Source: VRUE01 sp963727465 (GTDB lineage: Bacteria > Actinomycetota > Thermoleophilia > Solirubrobacterales > 70-9). Taken from it: DNA of 64,000 bases. The stretch covers positions 1-64,000 of the forward strand of contig CAVSGL010000003.1 of the NCBI GenBank assembly GCA_963727465.1, given 5' to 3'. Shown here in pieces: positions 16,848 to 25,054 of this stretch. Each line of letters begins with the position of its first letter. The stretch's first letter is position 1. The notes under the pieces are model-generated. The model was not told the origin of the DNA. It did no database searches and saw only the letters and a list, made by a program, of their open reading frames with translations. The position numbers and the translations under genes are program-made.

Positions 16848-16882
16848 TAAAGTTTACAACGGAACATCCGTTGTTTACTTTA
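16848..16882. repeat. Inverted repeat upstream of the ATPase gene (candidate operator)
   Basis: TAAAGTTTACAACGGA (16848-16863) and TCCGTTGTTTACTTTA (16867-16882) are 16-nt arms matching at 14 positions around a 3-nt loop. The AT-rich outer parts stand out in this GC-rich DNA. The position directly upstream of the ATPase gene at 16820 suggests an operator overlapping its promoter; the ATPase has a winged-helix segment that might bind it. Confidence 0.55.
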
Positions 16883-16915
16883 GCGGCATTCTCGCGAGGT
16901 GCGGCCGCGGGCCAT

Positions 16916-18283
16916 TCAGAAGATCTCAGTCGCGGTGATTGCGAGGACGCCCTCGGCGGCGTCGACGCGCTCGCGGGCGCAGATCGCGTAGCGGGGCTCG
17001 GCGGCGAGGCGGGGGAGCGCCCCGGCCTTGCGCTCGAGCTCGCCGCGCAGGTGGGCGGCGTTGACGCGTTTGGCCCACTTCGCCTCGCCGAGCAGGACCG
17101 CCTCGCGGCGGCGGCCGGCGAGGGCGACGGCGTCGATCTCCGCCGGGTCCTCGGCGCTGGTCCAGAAGGGGCCGACGGCGACGACCTCCTTGCCCAGCTC
17201 CCCCTCCGCGGCGAGCCGGCGCAGGTGGTCGCGGAAGGCGACCTCCCAGGGGACGCCCATGTGGTCGTCGAGCGAGCGCAGCAGGACCGGCAGGATGCTC
17301 TGGCCCAGGCCGCGCTCGATCTCCGGCCGGTAGCGGTCGAGAACGCCGAGCCAGAAGGCGAGGAAGTTGTCGGCGATCCGGTAGACGCGGCGGCGGGTGC
17401 GGCGCGGGTCCTCGGTCACCGGGACGACGCGCTCGACCAGGCGCAGGGAGACGAGGCGGTCGAGGGTGCGCGCCGGGTCGGCCCGCACCGCCTGCTCGAT
17501 CTCGTTGAAGCGCGTCCGCCCCGTGGCGACCGCGTAGAGGACCTGGCGGGCGAGCTCGCCGCCCTCGGCCTCGGTGGCGAGGACGAGCTGGCCCTCGGTC
17601 AGCAGCTGCCCGCCCGGCGTGCAGGCGAGGCGGGCGAGGTTGACGCGGACGCTGGCGCGCTGGTCCCACCAGCGCAGGTAGAGCGGCATGCCGCCGACCA
17701 GCCCCCAGACCAGCGCCCGCTCCGCCGGGCGCAGCCCGGAGAGCATCTGCGCCGCCTCGTGGGGGCGGAACGGGTGCAGCAGGAGCGCCAGGTCGAGGCG
17801 GCCGTAGAGCGGGGCGCGCTCCTCCTGCATCGCCTCCATCGTCCGCACCGCCGACCCGCAGAGCAGGAGCTTGAGTCTGGTGCGCGAGCGCAGCCTGTCC
17901 CAGGCGGCGCGGAGCAGGGTCGGCAGTTCGGGCGAGCTCTCGACCAGCGAGGGGAACTCGTCGAGGACGAGCAGCAGGGGACGGTCGCGGGCGGCCACGG
18001 CAAGGGTCTCGATCGCGTCGTCCCAGTCGGCGAAGGGGCGCGCCGCGAGGTCGCGGACGCCGCCGCCGAGCAGCGGCTCGGCGGCGCGGCTGAGCGCGGC
18101 GAGCTCGGCCTTCGCCGGCCGCCCGCCGCCGGTGTGGAAGAGCGCCGGCAGCTCGGCCGCGAAGTGCTGGATCAGCGCCGTCTTGCCGACCCGGCGGCGG
18201 CCCCAGACGACCGCGATGGCCGCGGTGGGCGACTCCCACCAGTGCTCGAGCCGCCTCAGCTCATCTGTCCGGTTGACGAAGAT
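16916..18283 (-). CDS. COG1672-type ATPase paralogue (start codon not identifiable)
   Basis: About 455 residues in one open frame. IFVNRTDELRRLEHWWE precedes Walker A GRRRVGKTALIQ, then RPLLLVLDEFPSL (Walker B), a winged-helix region (RFNEIEQAVRADPARTLDRL), NFLAFWLGVLDRY and a DEIDAV-like end, AEIDAVALAGR...LLGEAKWAKRV, resembling the nuclease-type D...ExK core. The open frame has no ATG, GTG or TTG at the expected N-terminus. A GTG at 17998 would remove Walker A. The 5' end given corresponds to an ATC codon where homology begins. Either a rare start is used or a one-base change has removed the start; a 15-bp repeat tandemly duplicated lies 25 nt upstream. Confidence 0.65.
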   Translation of the reverse strand: MFVNRTDELRRLEHWWESPTAAIAVVWGRRRVGKTALIQHFAAELPALFHTGGGRPAKAELAALSRAAEPLLGGGVRDLAARPFADWDDAIETLAVAARDRPLLLVLDEFPSLVESSPELPTLLRAAWDRLRSRTRLKLLLCGSAVRTMEAMQEERAPLYGRLDLALLLHPFRPHEAAQMLSGLRPAERALVWGLVGGMPLYLRWWDQRASVRVNLARLACTPGGQLLTEGQLVLATEAEGGELARQVLYAVATGRTRFNEIEQAVRADPARTLDRLVSLRLVERVVPVTEDPRRTRRRVYRIADNFLAFWLGVLDRYRPEIERGLGQSILPVLLRSLDDHMGVPWEVAFRDHLRRLAAEGELGKEVVAVGPFWTSAEDPAEIDAVALAGRRREAVLLGEAKWAKRVNAAHLRGELERKAGALPRLAAEPRYAICARERVDAAEGVLAITATEIF

Positions 18284-18307
18284 CGAAAGAGCATACTGAC
18301 GTCGAGG

Positions 18308-18338
18308 GTCGGCGACGTTGGGCGTCGGCGACGTTGGG
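18308..18338. repeat. Tandem repeat between ATPase and pyrF
   Basis: GTCGGCGACGTTGGG occurs at 18308-18322 and 18324-18338 (period 16), with a third partial TGTCGGCGA after it. The repeat lies between the divergent ATPase and pyrF genes and may have altered the ATPase start. Confidence 0.7.
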
Positions 18339-18378
18339 TGTCGGCGAGCGCGGCCGGGCGACAGATAGTCTGGCGGCC

Positions 18379-19218
18379 ATGAGCCGACCGGGGACCTGTG
18401 CCGAGCTGCTGGCCGGGCACTTTGCGGCGGGGCGGCACCTGGCGGTGGGGCTGGACACCGATCCGGCGCGGATCCCGGACGCGGTCGCGCCGGGGGCGGA
18501 GCCGGCCGAGCGGGTGGTCGAGTTCAACCGGGCGCTCGTCGCCGCGACCGCGGAGGTCGCCGCTGCCTACAAGCCCAACTCGGCCTTCTACGAGGCGCTC
18601 GGGGCGGACGGCTTCCGGGCGCTGGCGGAGACGATCGCCGCGATCCGCGCCGAGGCGCCGGACGCGGCGGTGATCCTCGACGCGAAGCGGGCCGACATCG
18701 GCTCGACCAACGCCGGCTACGCCGCCGCCGCCTTCGACCGGCTCGGCGCCGACGCGATCACCGTCCACCCCTACCTCGGCGGCGAGGCGCTGGCGCCGTT
18801 CCTCGAACGGGCGGAGAAGCTCGTCTTCGTCCTCGCCCGCACCTCGAACCCGGGCGCGGGCGAGTTCCAGGACCTGGTCGCCGACCGGGCGCCGCTCTAC
18901 CGCCACGTCGCCCGCGCGGTCGCGCGCGAGTGGAACGGCGCCGGCAACTGCGGGCTCGTCGTCGGCGCCACCTATCCGGACGAGCTGCGCGCGGTGCGCG
19001 AGGACGTGCCGCCCGCGATGCCGATCCTGATCCCCGGCGTCGGCGCCCAGGGCGGCGACCCGGGTGCGGTCGTCGCCGCCAACCGCGAGGCGGGCAGCGA
19101 CGCCTACCTGATCGCCGCCTCGCGCTCGATCGCCCACGCCTCGGCGGGCGAGGACTTCGCCGCGGCGGCCGAGGCCGCGGCGCGGAAGCTCGACGACGAG
19201 ATCCGCGCCGCGGCCTGA
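18379..19218 (+). CDS. pyrF: Orotidine 5'-phosphate decarboxylase
   Basis: 279 residues. It makes UMP in de novo pyrimidine synthesis. LAVGLDTDPARIP and YKPNSAFYEALG are followed by the catalytic VILDAKRADIGST (Asp-x-Lys-x-x-Asp), then LIPGVGAQGGDPG and the C-terminal phosphate loop SRSIAHAS. The length and the DAKRADIGST form mark the type-2 (longer) OMP decarboxylase group common in actinobacteria. The start is ATG 18379-18381; longer in-frame starts upstream would translate the tandem repeat. It stands alone, not with other pyr genes. Confidence 0.95.
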   Translation: MSRPGTCAELLAGHFAAGRHLAVGLDTDPARIPDAVAPGAEPAERVVEFNRALVAATAEVAAAYKPNSAFYEALGADGFRALAETIAAIRAEAPDAAVILDAKRADIGSTNAGYAAAAFDRLGADAITVHPYLGGEALAPFLERAEKLVFVLARTSNPGAGEFQDLVADRAPLYRHVARAVAREWNGAGNCGLVVGATYPDELRAVREDVPPAMPILIPGVGAQGGDPGAVVAANREAGSDAYLIAASRSIAHASAGEDFAAAAEAAARKLDDEIRAAA

Positions 19219-19221
19219 CGC

Positions 19222-19509
19222 CTACACGCCGCTTTCGAGGATCTCGAGGCAGCGGACCGCGGCCGGCGTGGGCCGGACCAGGCCGCGCTCGATCGCGGTC
19301 AGGCCGACGCCGGTGAGGTCGCGCACGGCGCGCTCGACCGCGTCGAAGCGCTCGAAGTCGCCGGGCTCGGCGTGCAGGGTGCGAGCCAGGTCGGGGATCG
19401 TCAGCCGTCCGGGCTCGCGGTCGAGGACGAAGCTGAGGACGACCGCCTGCTCGCGGACGTCGGGGGCGTGGATGCGCGCAGGGCGCGCTGGATTACTCTT
19501 GCCTTGCAT
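19222..19509 (-). CDS. Small winged-helix-like protein (paralogue of the one at 54260)
   Basis: 95 residues. VVLSFVLDREPGRLTIPDLARTL, DAVERAVRDLTGVGLT and RPTPAAVRCLEIL resemble a compact winged helix without an effector domain. The protein at 54260-54556 has the same pattern (VVLAFLLDEHPTQLTIPEVARAL, DAVERAIRDLDGAGLL, VPTRAALRC). AGGAGG precedes the ATG (19507-19509). Upstream on the same strand is a GC-rich hairpin also seen before the paralogue. It converges with pyrF. The role is unknown; a DNA-binding regulator is inferred. Confidence 0.65.
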   Translation of the reverse strand: MQGKSNPARPARIHAPDVREQAVVLSFVLDREPGRLTIPDLARTLHAEPGDFERFDAVERAVRDLTGVGLTAIERGLVRPTPAAVRCLEILESGV

Positions 19510-19533
19510 GGGAGCTCTGACCTCCTGTGTCGG

Positions 19534-19569
19534 GCCCCCGGCTGTTTGCGCAGCGCGGGGGCGTTTTTT
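19534..19569 (+). terminator. Hairpin plus T-run (terminator) overlapping the leader of the winged-helix gene
   Basis: GCCCCCG (19534-19540) pairs with CGGGGGC (19556-19562) and is followed by TTTTTT (19564-19569), so on the plus strand it is a good intrinsic terminator for transcripts from pyrF. On the minus strand the same hairpin lies in the leader of the gene starting at 19509. A similar hairpin precedes its paralogue at 54556. Confidence 0.65.
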
Positions 19570-19682
19570 GGTGGACCGCAGGTAGCGGGGGGAGCGGCGG
19601 AAAGGCTGCGGGAAAACGGGCCGGTTCGCAATAGTAGGAAAAACTCTTGCAATGCGGCGGGGGCTGTGAGAGATTGGCGCCG

Positions 19683-20843
19683 ATGACGGCGACGCCAGCG
19701 GCAGCTCAGCCGGCGCAGCATGCCGGCGGAGTCGAGGCGAACGGGGTCGAGCGACCGCGGATTCCGGTCAGCCAGGCCTTCAGCCTGGGCTGGAACGTCT
19801 GCGCCATCTATCTATCGGGCAGCGCCCCGAGCTGGGGAACCGCGTCGCCGCCGCCGGACCGGCTGCCCTCCCCCGCCCGCTTCACCCCGGGCGAGCGATC
19901 CGTGATCCGCCTCGGGCAGGTGAGGAACACGATCGACCATTTCGACGGCGAGCTTGCCGCCGGCGACGAGCTGCTGTCGGGCGCGGCGGAAAAGATCGGC
20001 GGGCTGATCCCGCAGGGGCCCAACTGGCAGCTCGCCGGCAGCCTGCAAGGGGACCTCCGGGAGGCGCACCTGGCGCTCGCGCGGGCGCTGAGCGCCGCGG
20101 ACAGCCGCCTGGCGAAGGCCTACCACCTCGGGGTGGCGCTGGCGGCGACCTGCTACTGCCCGGATGACCTCGCGTCGCTGAAGGAAGAGCTCAACCCGTA
20201 CCGGACCGCCCGGCTCGGCGAGTGGCTCGCCGACCTGGCCTCGCTCTTCCCCGATCACTCGAGCAGGGCGGTGCGCCTCTCCTGCGCCGAGTGGCGGCGC
20301 TGGACCGATGACCCGCATTTTCTCGAGCCGGAGCAGGACTGGACCGAGGTGCGCCGCGCGCTCGCCCGTCAGGGGGAGGTCTGGCGGGCGCTGCTCTCCG
20401 GCGAAAAGTCGGGGACCGCGACGCTCGAGCTGCACGACTACGTGCGCACCGGCGGGCGGGCGCTGAAAAACGGCGCGCGCCTGGTCGGCAAGATGTGGTT
20501 CCTGCTGCTGATCGTCCTCGTGCTGCTGGGAGCGGGAAGCTGGCTGCTGGTCAAGGACGAAGGGGCGGGCGCGACGGTCGCCGGGCTGGTCAGCGTCGCG
20601 ACCGCGATCGGGGTCACCTGGAAAGGCATCCTCGGGGCGCTGGCCGCGGTGGCGTCGAAACTCCAGCAGCCGGTCTGGGGCGCGGCGCTCGACGAGGAGA
20701 TCGCCGCGGCGATCACCGAACTGCCGCCCGGCGCCAGCGCCGCCTCGGAAAGCGCCCGCGAGGCCGCGCCCTCTCCCGGACCCCAGGCGAGCGCCCTGCC
20801 GCTGCCCGACGAAGTCGAACAGCGGCCCGAGTGGGTGGTCTGA
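19683..20843 (+). CDS. Unknown protein with two C-terminal membrane segments
   Basis: 386 residues. I do not recognise the family. The first ~270 residues look soluble and helical (SVIRLGQVRNTIDHFDGELAAGDELL; AHLALARALSAADSRLAKAYHLGVALA). Two membrane helices follow (MWFLLLIVLVLLGAGSWLL and VAGLVSVATAIGVTWKGIL) and then a Pro/Ala-rich tail. A cytoplasmic helical domain on a membrane hairpin is the simplest topology. The ATG at 19683 is preceded by GAGAGATTGG, a weak ribosome-binding site. It ends 3 nt before the convergent double-TetR gene. Confidence 0.6.
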   Translation: MTATPAAAQPAQHAGGVEANGVERPRIPVSQAFSLGWNVCAIYLSGSAPSWGTASPPPDRLPSPARFTPGERSVIRLGQVRNTIDHFDGELAAGDELLSGAAEKIGGLIPQGPNWQLAGSLQGDLREAHLALARALSAADSRLAKAYHLGVALAATCYCPDDLASLKEELNPYRTARLGEWLADLASLFPDHSSRAVRLSCAEWRRWTDDPHFLEPEQDWTEVRRALARQGEVWRALLSGEKSGTATLELHDYVRTGGRALKNGARLVGKMWFLLLIVLVLLGAGSWLLVKDEGAGATVAGLVSVATAIGVTWKGILGALAAVASKLQQPVWGAALDEEIAAAITELPPGASAASESAREAAPSPGPQASALPLPDEVEQRPEWVV

Positions 20844-20846
20844 GCG

Positions 20847-22208
20847 TCAGTCCTCGTTGGCGATTTCGGCCGCCTCGGCGCTGCCGAGGTAGGGCGTCAG
20901 CGTGAACTCGACCAGGTCGGGGAGCAGCTCGCCGAGCTCCTCGACCTTGCCGGCGATGATCCGGCGTGAGATCAGCGAGACCATGCCGCCGACCAGCGCT
21001 TCCTCGGTGGTCGAGGAGAGACGGTCGAGGACCTCCTTCGGGCGGCCCTCGCGACCCTGCTGGAAGTAGGGGACGAAGCTCTGGATCGCCGCGTCGTAGC
21101 GCTCGACCACGGCCGGGCCGGCGACCAGCGCCTCGACCATGCAGAGGCGGGCGAGATTGGGCTCCGAGGCGAGGAACTCGAGCATCGCCGCGATCCCGGC
21201 CTTGATCGCGAGCGGCCATTCGTCCTCGCCCTCGAAGGCCTCGGTGACGCGCTCCTGGAGGTCCTTCATCACCGTGTCGTAGGCGGCGACGAAGCACTCG
21301 TCCTTGCTGCCGAAGTGCTCGTAGAAGGTGCGGCGCGAGACCGCGGCGGACTTGGTGATGTGGGCGATCGTCGTCCCCGAGTAGCCGTTTTCGGCGATCG
21401 CCTCGGCGATCCCGGCGATCAGCCGCTCGCGCTGGTTGTGCGTGACGAACTCGCGCGGCAGGCCGTGCCGGCCGGGGGGCAGGCGGGCCAGCTCCGGCGG
21501 GTAGTCCTCGGCGCCGGCGGGCGGCTCTTCGGAGCCTTCGCCCCGTTTGCGTTTCGATGCCATATCGCGAGCATATCCGTCTGAAGCGGCGGATTCCCTC
21601 GCCAGCTCGGCCATAGCCGCGTCGATACCCAAATACGGCATCACCGCCGCCGACATCAGCTGGGGCACCAGGTCGGGCAGCTCGTCGACGGAGCCGCGCA
21701 CGACGCGCGAGTAGATCTGGCCGTAGGCCGAGCCGGCGAGCGCCTCGGCGGTCGTGTGGGGGACCGCTTCGGGGTCCTCCATCTCCTGCCGGCCGGCGTC
21801 GATCAGCGAGGCGATCACCCGCATCGTCATGTCGCGGCGGGCGCGGGCGGCGTCGCCGGCGGCGAGGACCTCGACGCCGAAGTGGGCGCGGCTCGGGTCG
21901 CTGCTCAGGCCCGCGATCACCTGGTAGGCGACCGCGCGCAGCCGGTCGGGCCACTCCTCGCGGCTTTCGTAGGCGCGCACCATCGTCTCCAGGCACTCCT
22001 CGTTGAGCTCCTGCCAGGCGGAGAGGAAGAGGTCGTACTTGCCGCGGAAGTGGCGGTCGAACGCCGGTCGGTCGAGCTCGGCCCTCTCCAGCACCGCCTC
22101 GATCGTCGTCTCCCCGTAACCGCGCTCGGCGGCGATCTCGATCAGCGCGGCGACGATCCGCGCGCGCTCCGAGCCGCCCGTGCGGGGCGGGGCCTCGGTG
22201 TTGAGCAC
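20847..22208 (-). CDS. Tandem TetR-TetR fusion protein
   Basis: 453 residues, about twice the usual TetR length, in one uninterrupted frame. The first module has RIVAALIEIAAERGYGETTI, the HTH EAVLERAELDRPAFDRHF and an effector domain ending AAVMPYLGIDAAM (about 1-205). After a polar linker (SKRKRGEGSEEPPAGAEDY) comes LPPGRHGLPREFVTHNQRERL and a second full TetR: TTIAHITKSAAVSRRTFYEHF, GSKDECF, ending FTLTPYLGSAEAAE. Ordinary TetRs dimerise; a fused pair could be a pseudo-dimer with two different half-site or ligand specificities. The start is GTG 22206-22208. Confidence 0.85.
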   Translation of the reverse strand: MLNTEAPPRTGGSERARIVAALIEIAAERGYGETTIEAVLERAELDRPAFDRHFRGKYDLFLSAWQELNEECLETMVRAYESREEWPDRLRAVAYQVIAGLSSDPSRAHFGVEVLAAGDAARARRDMTMRVIASLIDAGRQEMEDPEAVPHTTAEALAGSAYGQIYSRVVRGSVDELPDLVPQLMSAAVMPYLGIDAAMAELARESAASDGYARDMASKRKRGEGSEEPPAGAEDYPPELARLPPGRHGLPREFVTHNQRERLIAGIAEAIAENGYSGTTIAHITKSAAVSRRTFYEHFGSKDECFVAAYDTVMKDLQERVTEAFEGEDEWPLAIKAGIAAMLEFLASEPNLARLCMVEALVAGPAVVERYDAAIQSFVPYFQQGREGRPKEVLDRLSSTTEEALVGGMVSLISRRIIAGKVEELGELLPDLVEFTLTPYLGSAEAAEIANED

Positions 22209-22239
22209 TAGCGCATGGGACCCCCGATCCCCACCCTGG

Positions 22240-22935
22240 CTACCTGTCGGATTTCTCGGGCTGCACCGGCGGTTCGGCCGCGGCGCGCTTGGCGCTCTCG
22301 GGGCCGACGTACGGCGTCAGCGAGAACTCGACCAGCTCCGGCAGCAGCTGCTCGATCTCCTCGACCTGCCCCATCACGATCCGCTGGTAGATGATCCAGA
22401 AGATCCCGCCGACGATCGTCTCCTCGAGTGTGCCCGGCAGGTCCTCGCCCTTCGGCGCGACCTTGCGGCCCATGCGGAAGAGCGGCACGAAGGCCTGGAT
22501 CGAGCGTTCGTAGCGCTCGACCGCGGCCGGGCCGGCAGAGAGCGCCTCGACGATGCAGGTGCGGGCCAGCGCCGGCTCGCTGGCGACGTAGTGGAGGAAG
22601 GCGGCGAGGCCGGCGTTGACCCGGGCGGGCCAGGCGTCGACGCGGCTGGCGGCGTCGACGACGCGGCGCAGCGCCTCTTTGACCGCGAACTCCGAGGCGG
22701 CGAGGAAGCAGTCTTCCTTGGACGAGAAGTTCTCGTAGAAGGTGTTGCGGGCGATCCCGGCGCGGCTGACGATGTCGGCCACGGTGACGGCGCGGTAGCC
22801 CTTGTCGACGGTCTCCTCGGCGAGGGCGGCGATGATCCGGGCGCGCTGGTGCTGGGTGATGAACTCGCGCGGAAGCGGGTGCCGTCCGGGGGGCATCCTC
22901 GTTGCAGAGGGAACGCGATCAGCCACGTGATCCAA
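22240..22935 (-). CDS. TetR-family regulator
   Basis: 231 residues from TTG 22935; GTG and ATG (MPPGRHPLPREFITQHQRARI) are alternative internal starts. The HTH is RAVTVADIVSRAGIARNTFYENF with SSKEDCF. The effector domain ends FSLTPYVGPESAKR. It shares the LPPGRHG-type extension with three others. Its gene starts about 105 nt from the divergent TetR at 23041, and the shared gap contains GGTACC and AT-rich stretches. Confidence 0.85.
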   Translation of the reverse strand: MDHVADRVPSATRMPPGRHPLPREFITQHQRARIIAALAEETVDKGYRAVTVADIVSRAGIARNTFYENFSSKEDCFLAASEFAVKEALRRVVDAASRVDAWPARVNAGLAAFLHYVASEPALARTCIVEALSAGPAAVERYERSIQAFVPLFRMGRKVAPKGEDLPGTLEETIVGGIFWIIYQRIVMGQVEEIEQLLPELVEFSLTPYVGPESAKRAAAEPPVQPEKSDR

Positions 22936-23040
22936 GTTACTAATCGCGGGCGGAGATTCAAGCTGGACTTATAGGCGACATACCGCTAAGGTACCGGAGT
23001 CCAGACAACCTGTTCCCTCGATCATGGAGGAGGGCAAGCG

Positions 23041-23739
23041 ATGGGGAAGCAGGCCGCAACCAACGTCCAGGCAGGGGCTGAGGGGACCGGCGCTATCAGG
23101 GCAGTGGAAGCACTCCCGCACTCCCCCAAGCTCGAGCTTGTGAATTCCTCCAAGCGCGAAAGAATCCTCGAGGGAATGCTCGAGGCGGTCGGCGCCGAGG
23201 GCTATGACGCCACCTCCGTACGCACGGTTCTCGACCGTACGGGGCTCTACAGGCAGGCTTTCTACGACAACTTCGCCGACAAGGACGCCTGCTACCTGGC
23301 GGCGCTCGAGCTGGGGATCGCGCGGCTGGAAGCGACGATGGCGCACGGCGCGGCGGGCGAGGTGACCTGGCGCGGCAGGCTGCGCGGCGGCATCGGCGCG
23401 CTGCTCGACCGGCTCGACGCCGAGCCCGACTTCGGCCGCGGCGTGATCGTCGAGGTCCACGCCGCCGGGCCCGAGGCTCTGGAGCGACGCGCCGAAGCGA
23501 TGAAAAGAGCGGCCGATTTCATCGATCTGGCCAGGGACGAAGCGGACGAGCTCGAGTCGCCGCCGCAGATCGCCCCGGAGGGAATCGTCGCCGGCATCCA
23601 CGCGATCGTCCATTCACGGCTCTCCACGGGCGCTACCAACGGTTTTCGCGGGCTGCTGCCGGAGTTCATGTACTTCGCCGTGCTGCCCTATTTCGGCGCC
23701 GAGGCGGCCAGCGCGGAGATGCAGGCCGCGCGCGCCTAG
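23041..23739 (+). CDS. TetR-family regulator
   Basis: 232 residues. KRERILEGMLEAVGAEGYDA leads into the HTH TSVRTVLDRTGLYRQAFYDNF and ADKDACYL. The C-terminus ends YFAVLPYFGAEAASAEM. Codon use is slightly less GC-rich in the N-terminal 40 codons. GGAGG lies about 10 nt before the ATG. It is divergent from the TetR at 22935 and followed by another TetR in the same direction. Confidence 0.85.
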   Translation: MGKQAATNVQAGAEGTGAIRAVEALPHSPKLELVNSSKRERILEGMLEAVGAEGYDATSVRTVLDRTGLYRQAFYDNFADKDACYLAALELGIARLEATMAHGAAGEVTWRGRLRGGIGALLDRLDAEPDFGRGVIVEVHAAGPEALERRAEAMKRAADFIDLARDEADELESPPQIAPEGIVAGIHAIVHSRLSTGATNGFRGLLPEFMYFAVLPYFGAEAASAEMQAARA

Positions 23740-23799
23740 GCCTTCTGTCTGCCGGCGGGCGTTGGACAGCCGGCTGATCCTGCCCTACATTGAGCGTCG

Positions 23800-24441
23800 A
23801 TGGAATCGCCTCAGCTGCCCCGTGCCTACGCGGTCCGCTCCGAGCGCGAGCGAGTGCTGGAGGCGATGGTGAAAATGGCGGCGGCGAAAGGCTACGAGGC
23901 GACCACGGTCGCCGACGTGGTCGAGTTCGCCGACGTCTCGCCGGACGCCTTCGAGCAGATGTTCGAGAGCAAGGAGGCCTGCTTCCTGGAGGCCTACGAC
24001 GCCGTCTTCGACGTCCTGCTGGCGCACGTGACGGCGGGCTTCGAGGCGGCCGCCGACGAGCCCTGGCCGGAGCAGATCGCCGCCGGCCTGCGGGCGCTGG
24101 TCGAGCTGCTCTCGATGGAGGCCGACATCGCCCGCCTGGCGATGGTCGAGGTGACCGCGGCGGGCGACGACGCGCGCGAGCGCTACCGGGCGATGCTGAC
24201 CCGCTTCACGCCCTTCCTCGAGCGCGGCCGCACGTACTCCGGCCAGGGCGAAGAGCTGCCCGCCGACACCGCCCGCTTCGCGATCGGCGGCGCCACCTCG
24301 ATGATCTTCGACGAGATCCGCGCCGGCCGCGGACCGGAGCTGAAGCGGATCCTCCCCGACCTGGTCTTCGCCGTGCTGATGCCCTACCTCGGACCGGAAG
24401 ACGCGGAAGACGAGATGCGCCGGGTGACGCGCGAGGGCTAA
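23800..24441 (+). CDS. TetR-family regulator
   Basis: 213 residues. SERERVLEAMVKMAAAKGYEA precedes the HTH TTVADVVEFADVSPDAFEQMF and ESKEACFLEAYD. The effector half ends FAVLMPYLGPEDAEDEM. It is the last of the TetR group and converges with the HTH gene of the 24.4-27.4 kb module. No target gene is evident next to it. Confidence 0.85.
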   Translation: MESPQLPRAYAVRSERERVLEAMVKMAAAKGYEATTVADVVEFADVSPDAFEQMFESKEACFLEAYDAVFDVLLAHVTAGFEAAADEPWPEQIAAGLRALVELLSMEADIARLAMVEVTAAGDDARERYRAMLTRFTPFLERGRTYSGQGEELPADTARFAIGGATSMIFDEIRAGRGPELKRILPDLVFAVLMPYLGPEDAEDEMRRVTREG

Positions 24442-24448
24442 ACGCCCA

Positions 24449-24952
24449 CTATCTGGCTGATTTCGCTCGCCTTTTCCGCCCGTCCTTCTCAGATTGCCGG
24501 GCTCGCTTGCTGCCAGCGCCAAGGCGAGCGTACCTCCAGAATCCTTCCCTGGCCCCGTTCAGCGAACGAGCCAGCGGGATGACAGCATGCGGCTCCCCCG
24601 AGTTCCGCAGAAGAATTCGCCCGATCTCGTCATCGCTACCGACCACAACGAGCTCAGCGGTCTGGAGATTGACCAGCAGGTCAAACCGTGGGTGCTTGCC
24701 CGGGGTGCCTCGCAGGGCGGCGTCGAGGACCTTGCCCCGCGCATCGAGCCATGCGGCTTCGGCCAGACTCGTCTCGACCTTCGCCGCCAGACGCGCGAAG
24801 ACGACGGTCTCCACCACATGTCTCTCTTCATAGCTTCCGCCTCCGGGGTCCTCGATCGCCTTCTTCTTGACCCACGACGCGCGAGTCGAGCGAGATACGC
24901 CCGTTATCCGGCTGAGCTCCGCCGCTCGAACTCCCCGAATGCTGTCCGCCAT
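24449..24952 (-). CDS. HTH DNA-binding protein, divergent regulator of the 25-27.4 kb module
   Basis: 167 residues. The N-terminus RAAELSRITGVSRSTRASWVKK is a helix-turn-helix of MerR/Xre-like type, followed by YEERHVVETVVFARLA. A middle beta segment (RFDLLVNLQTAELVVVGSDDE) and a Lys/Arg-rich tail (KRARQSEKDGRKRRAKSAR) complete it. It is divergent from the three-gene operon starting at 25055. The 102-nt gap contains GACGAAAATG and CATTTTTTCGTC as an imperfect inverted repeat near 24963-25000, a likely operator. Third-position GC is visibly lower than in the neighbouring TetR genes. Regulation of the operon is inferred. Confidence 0.6.
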   Translation of the reverse strand: MADSIRGVRAAELSRITGVSRSTRASWVKKKAIEDPGGGSYEERHVVETVVFARLAAKVETSLAEAAWLDARGKVLDAALRGTPGKHPRFDLLVNLQTAELVVVGSDDEIGRILLRNSGEPHAVIPLARSLNGAREGFWRYARLGAGSKRARQSEKDGRKRRAKSAR

Positions 24953-25054
24953 GCGCGAAACAATGACGAAAATGTGTCGAAAGCGTCATTTTTTCGTCCT
25001 TTTGACCCATCGCCTGCCGTTTGGCGCTAGCGTAGGCGAAGGAGGTAGATCTCG

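Noticed and set aside
16926..18239. A second minus-strand frame over the ATPase with Arg/Pro/Ala-rich product
   Set aside because: It is a shifted shadow of the ATPase frame, which alone has Walker motifs.
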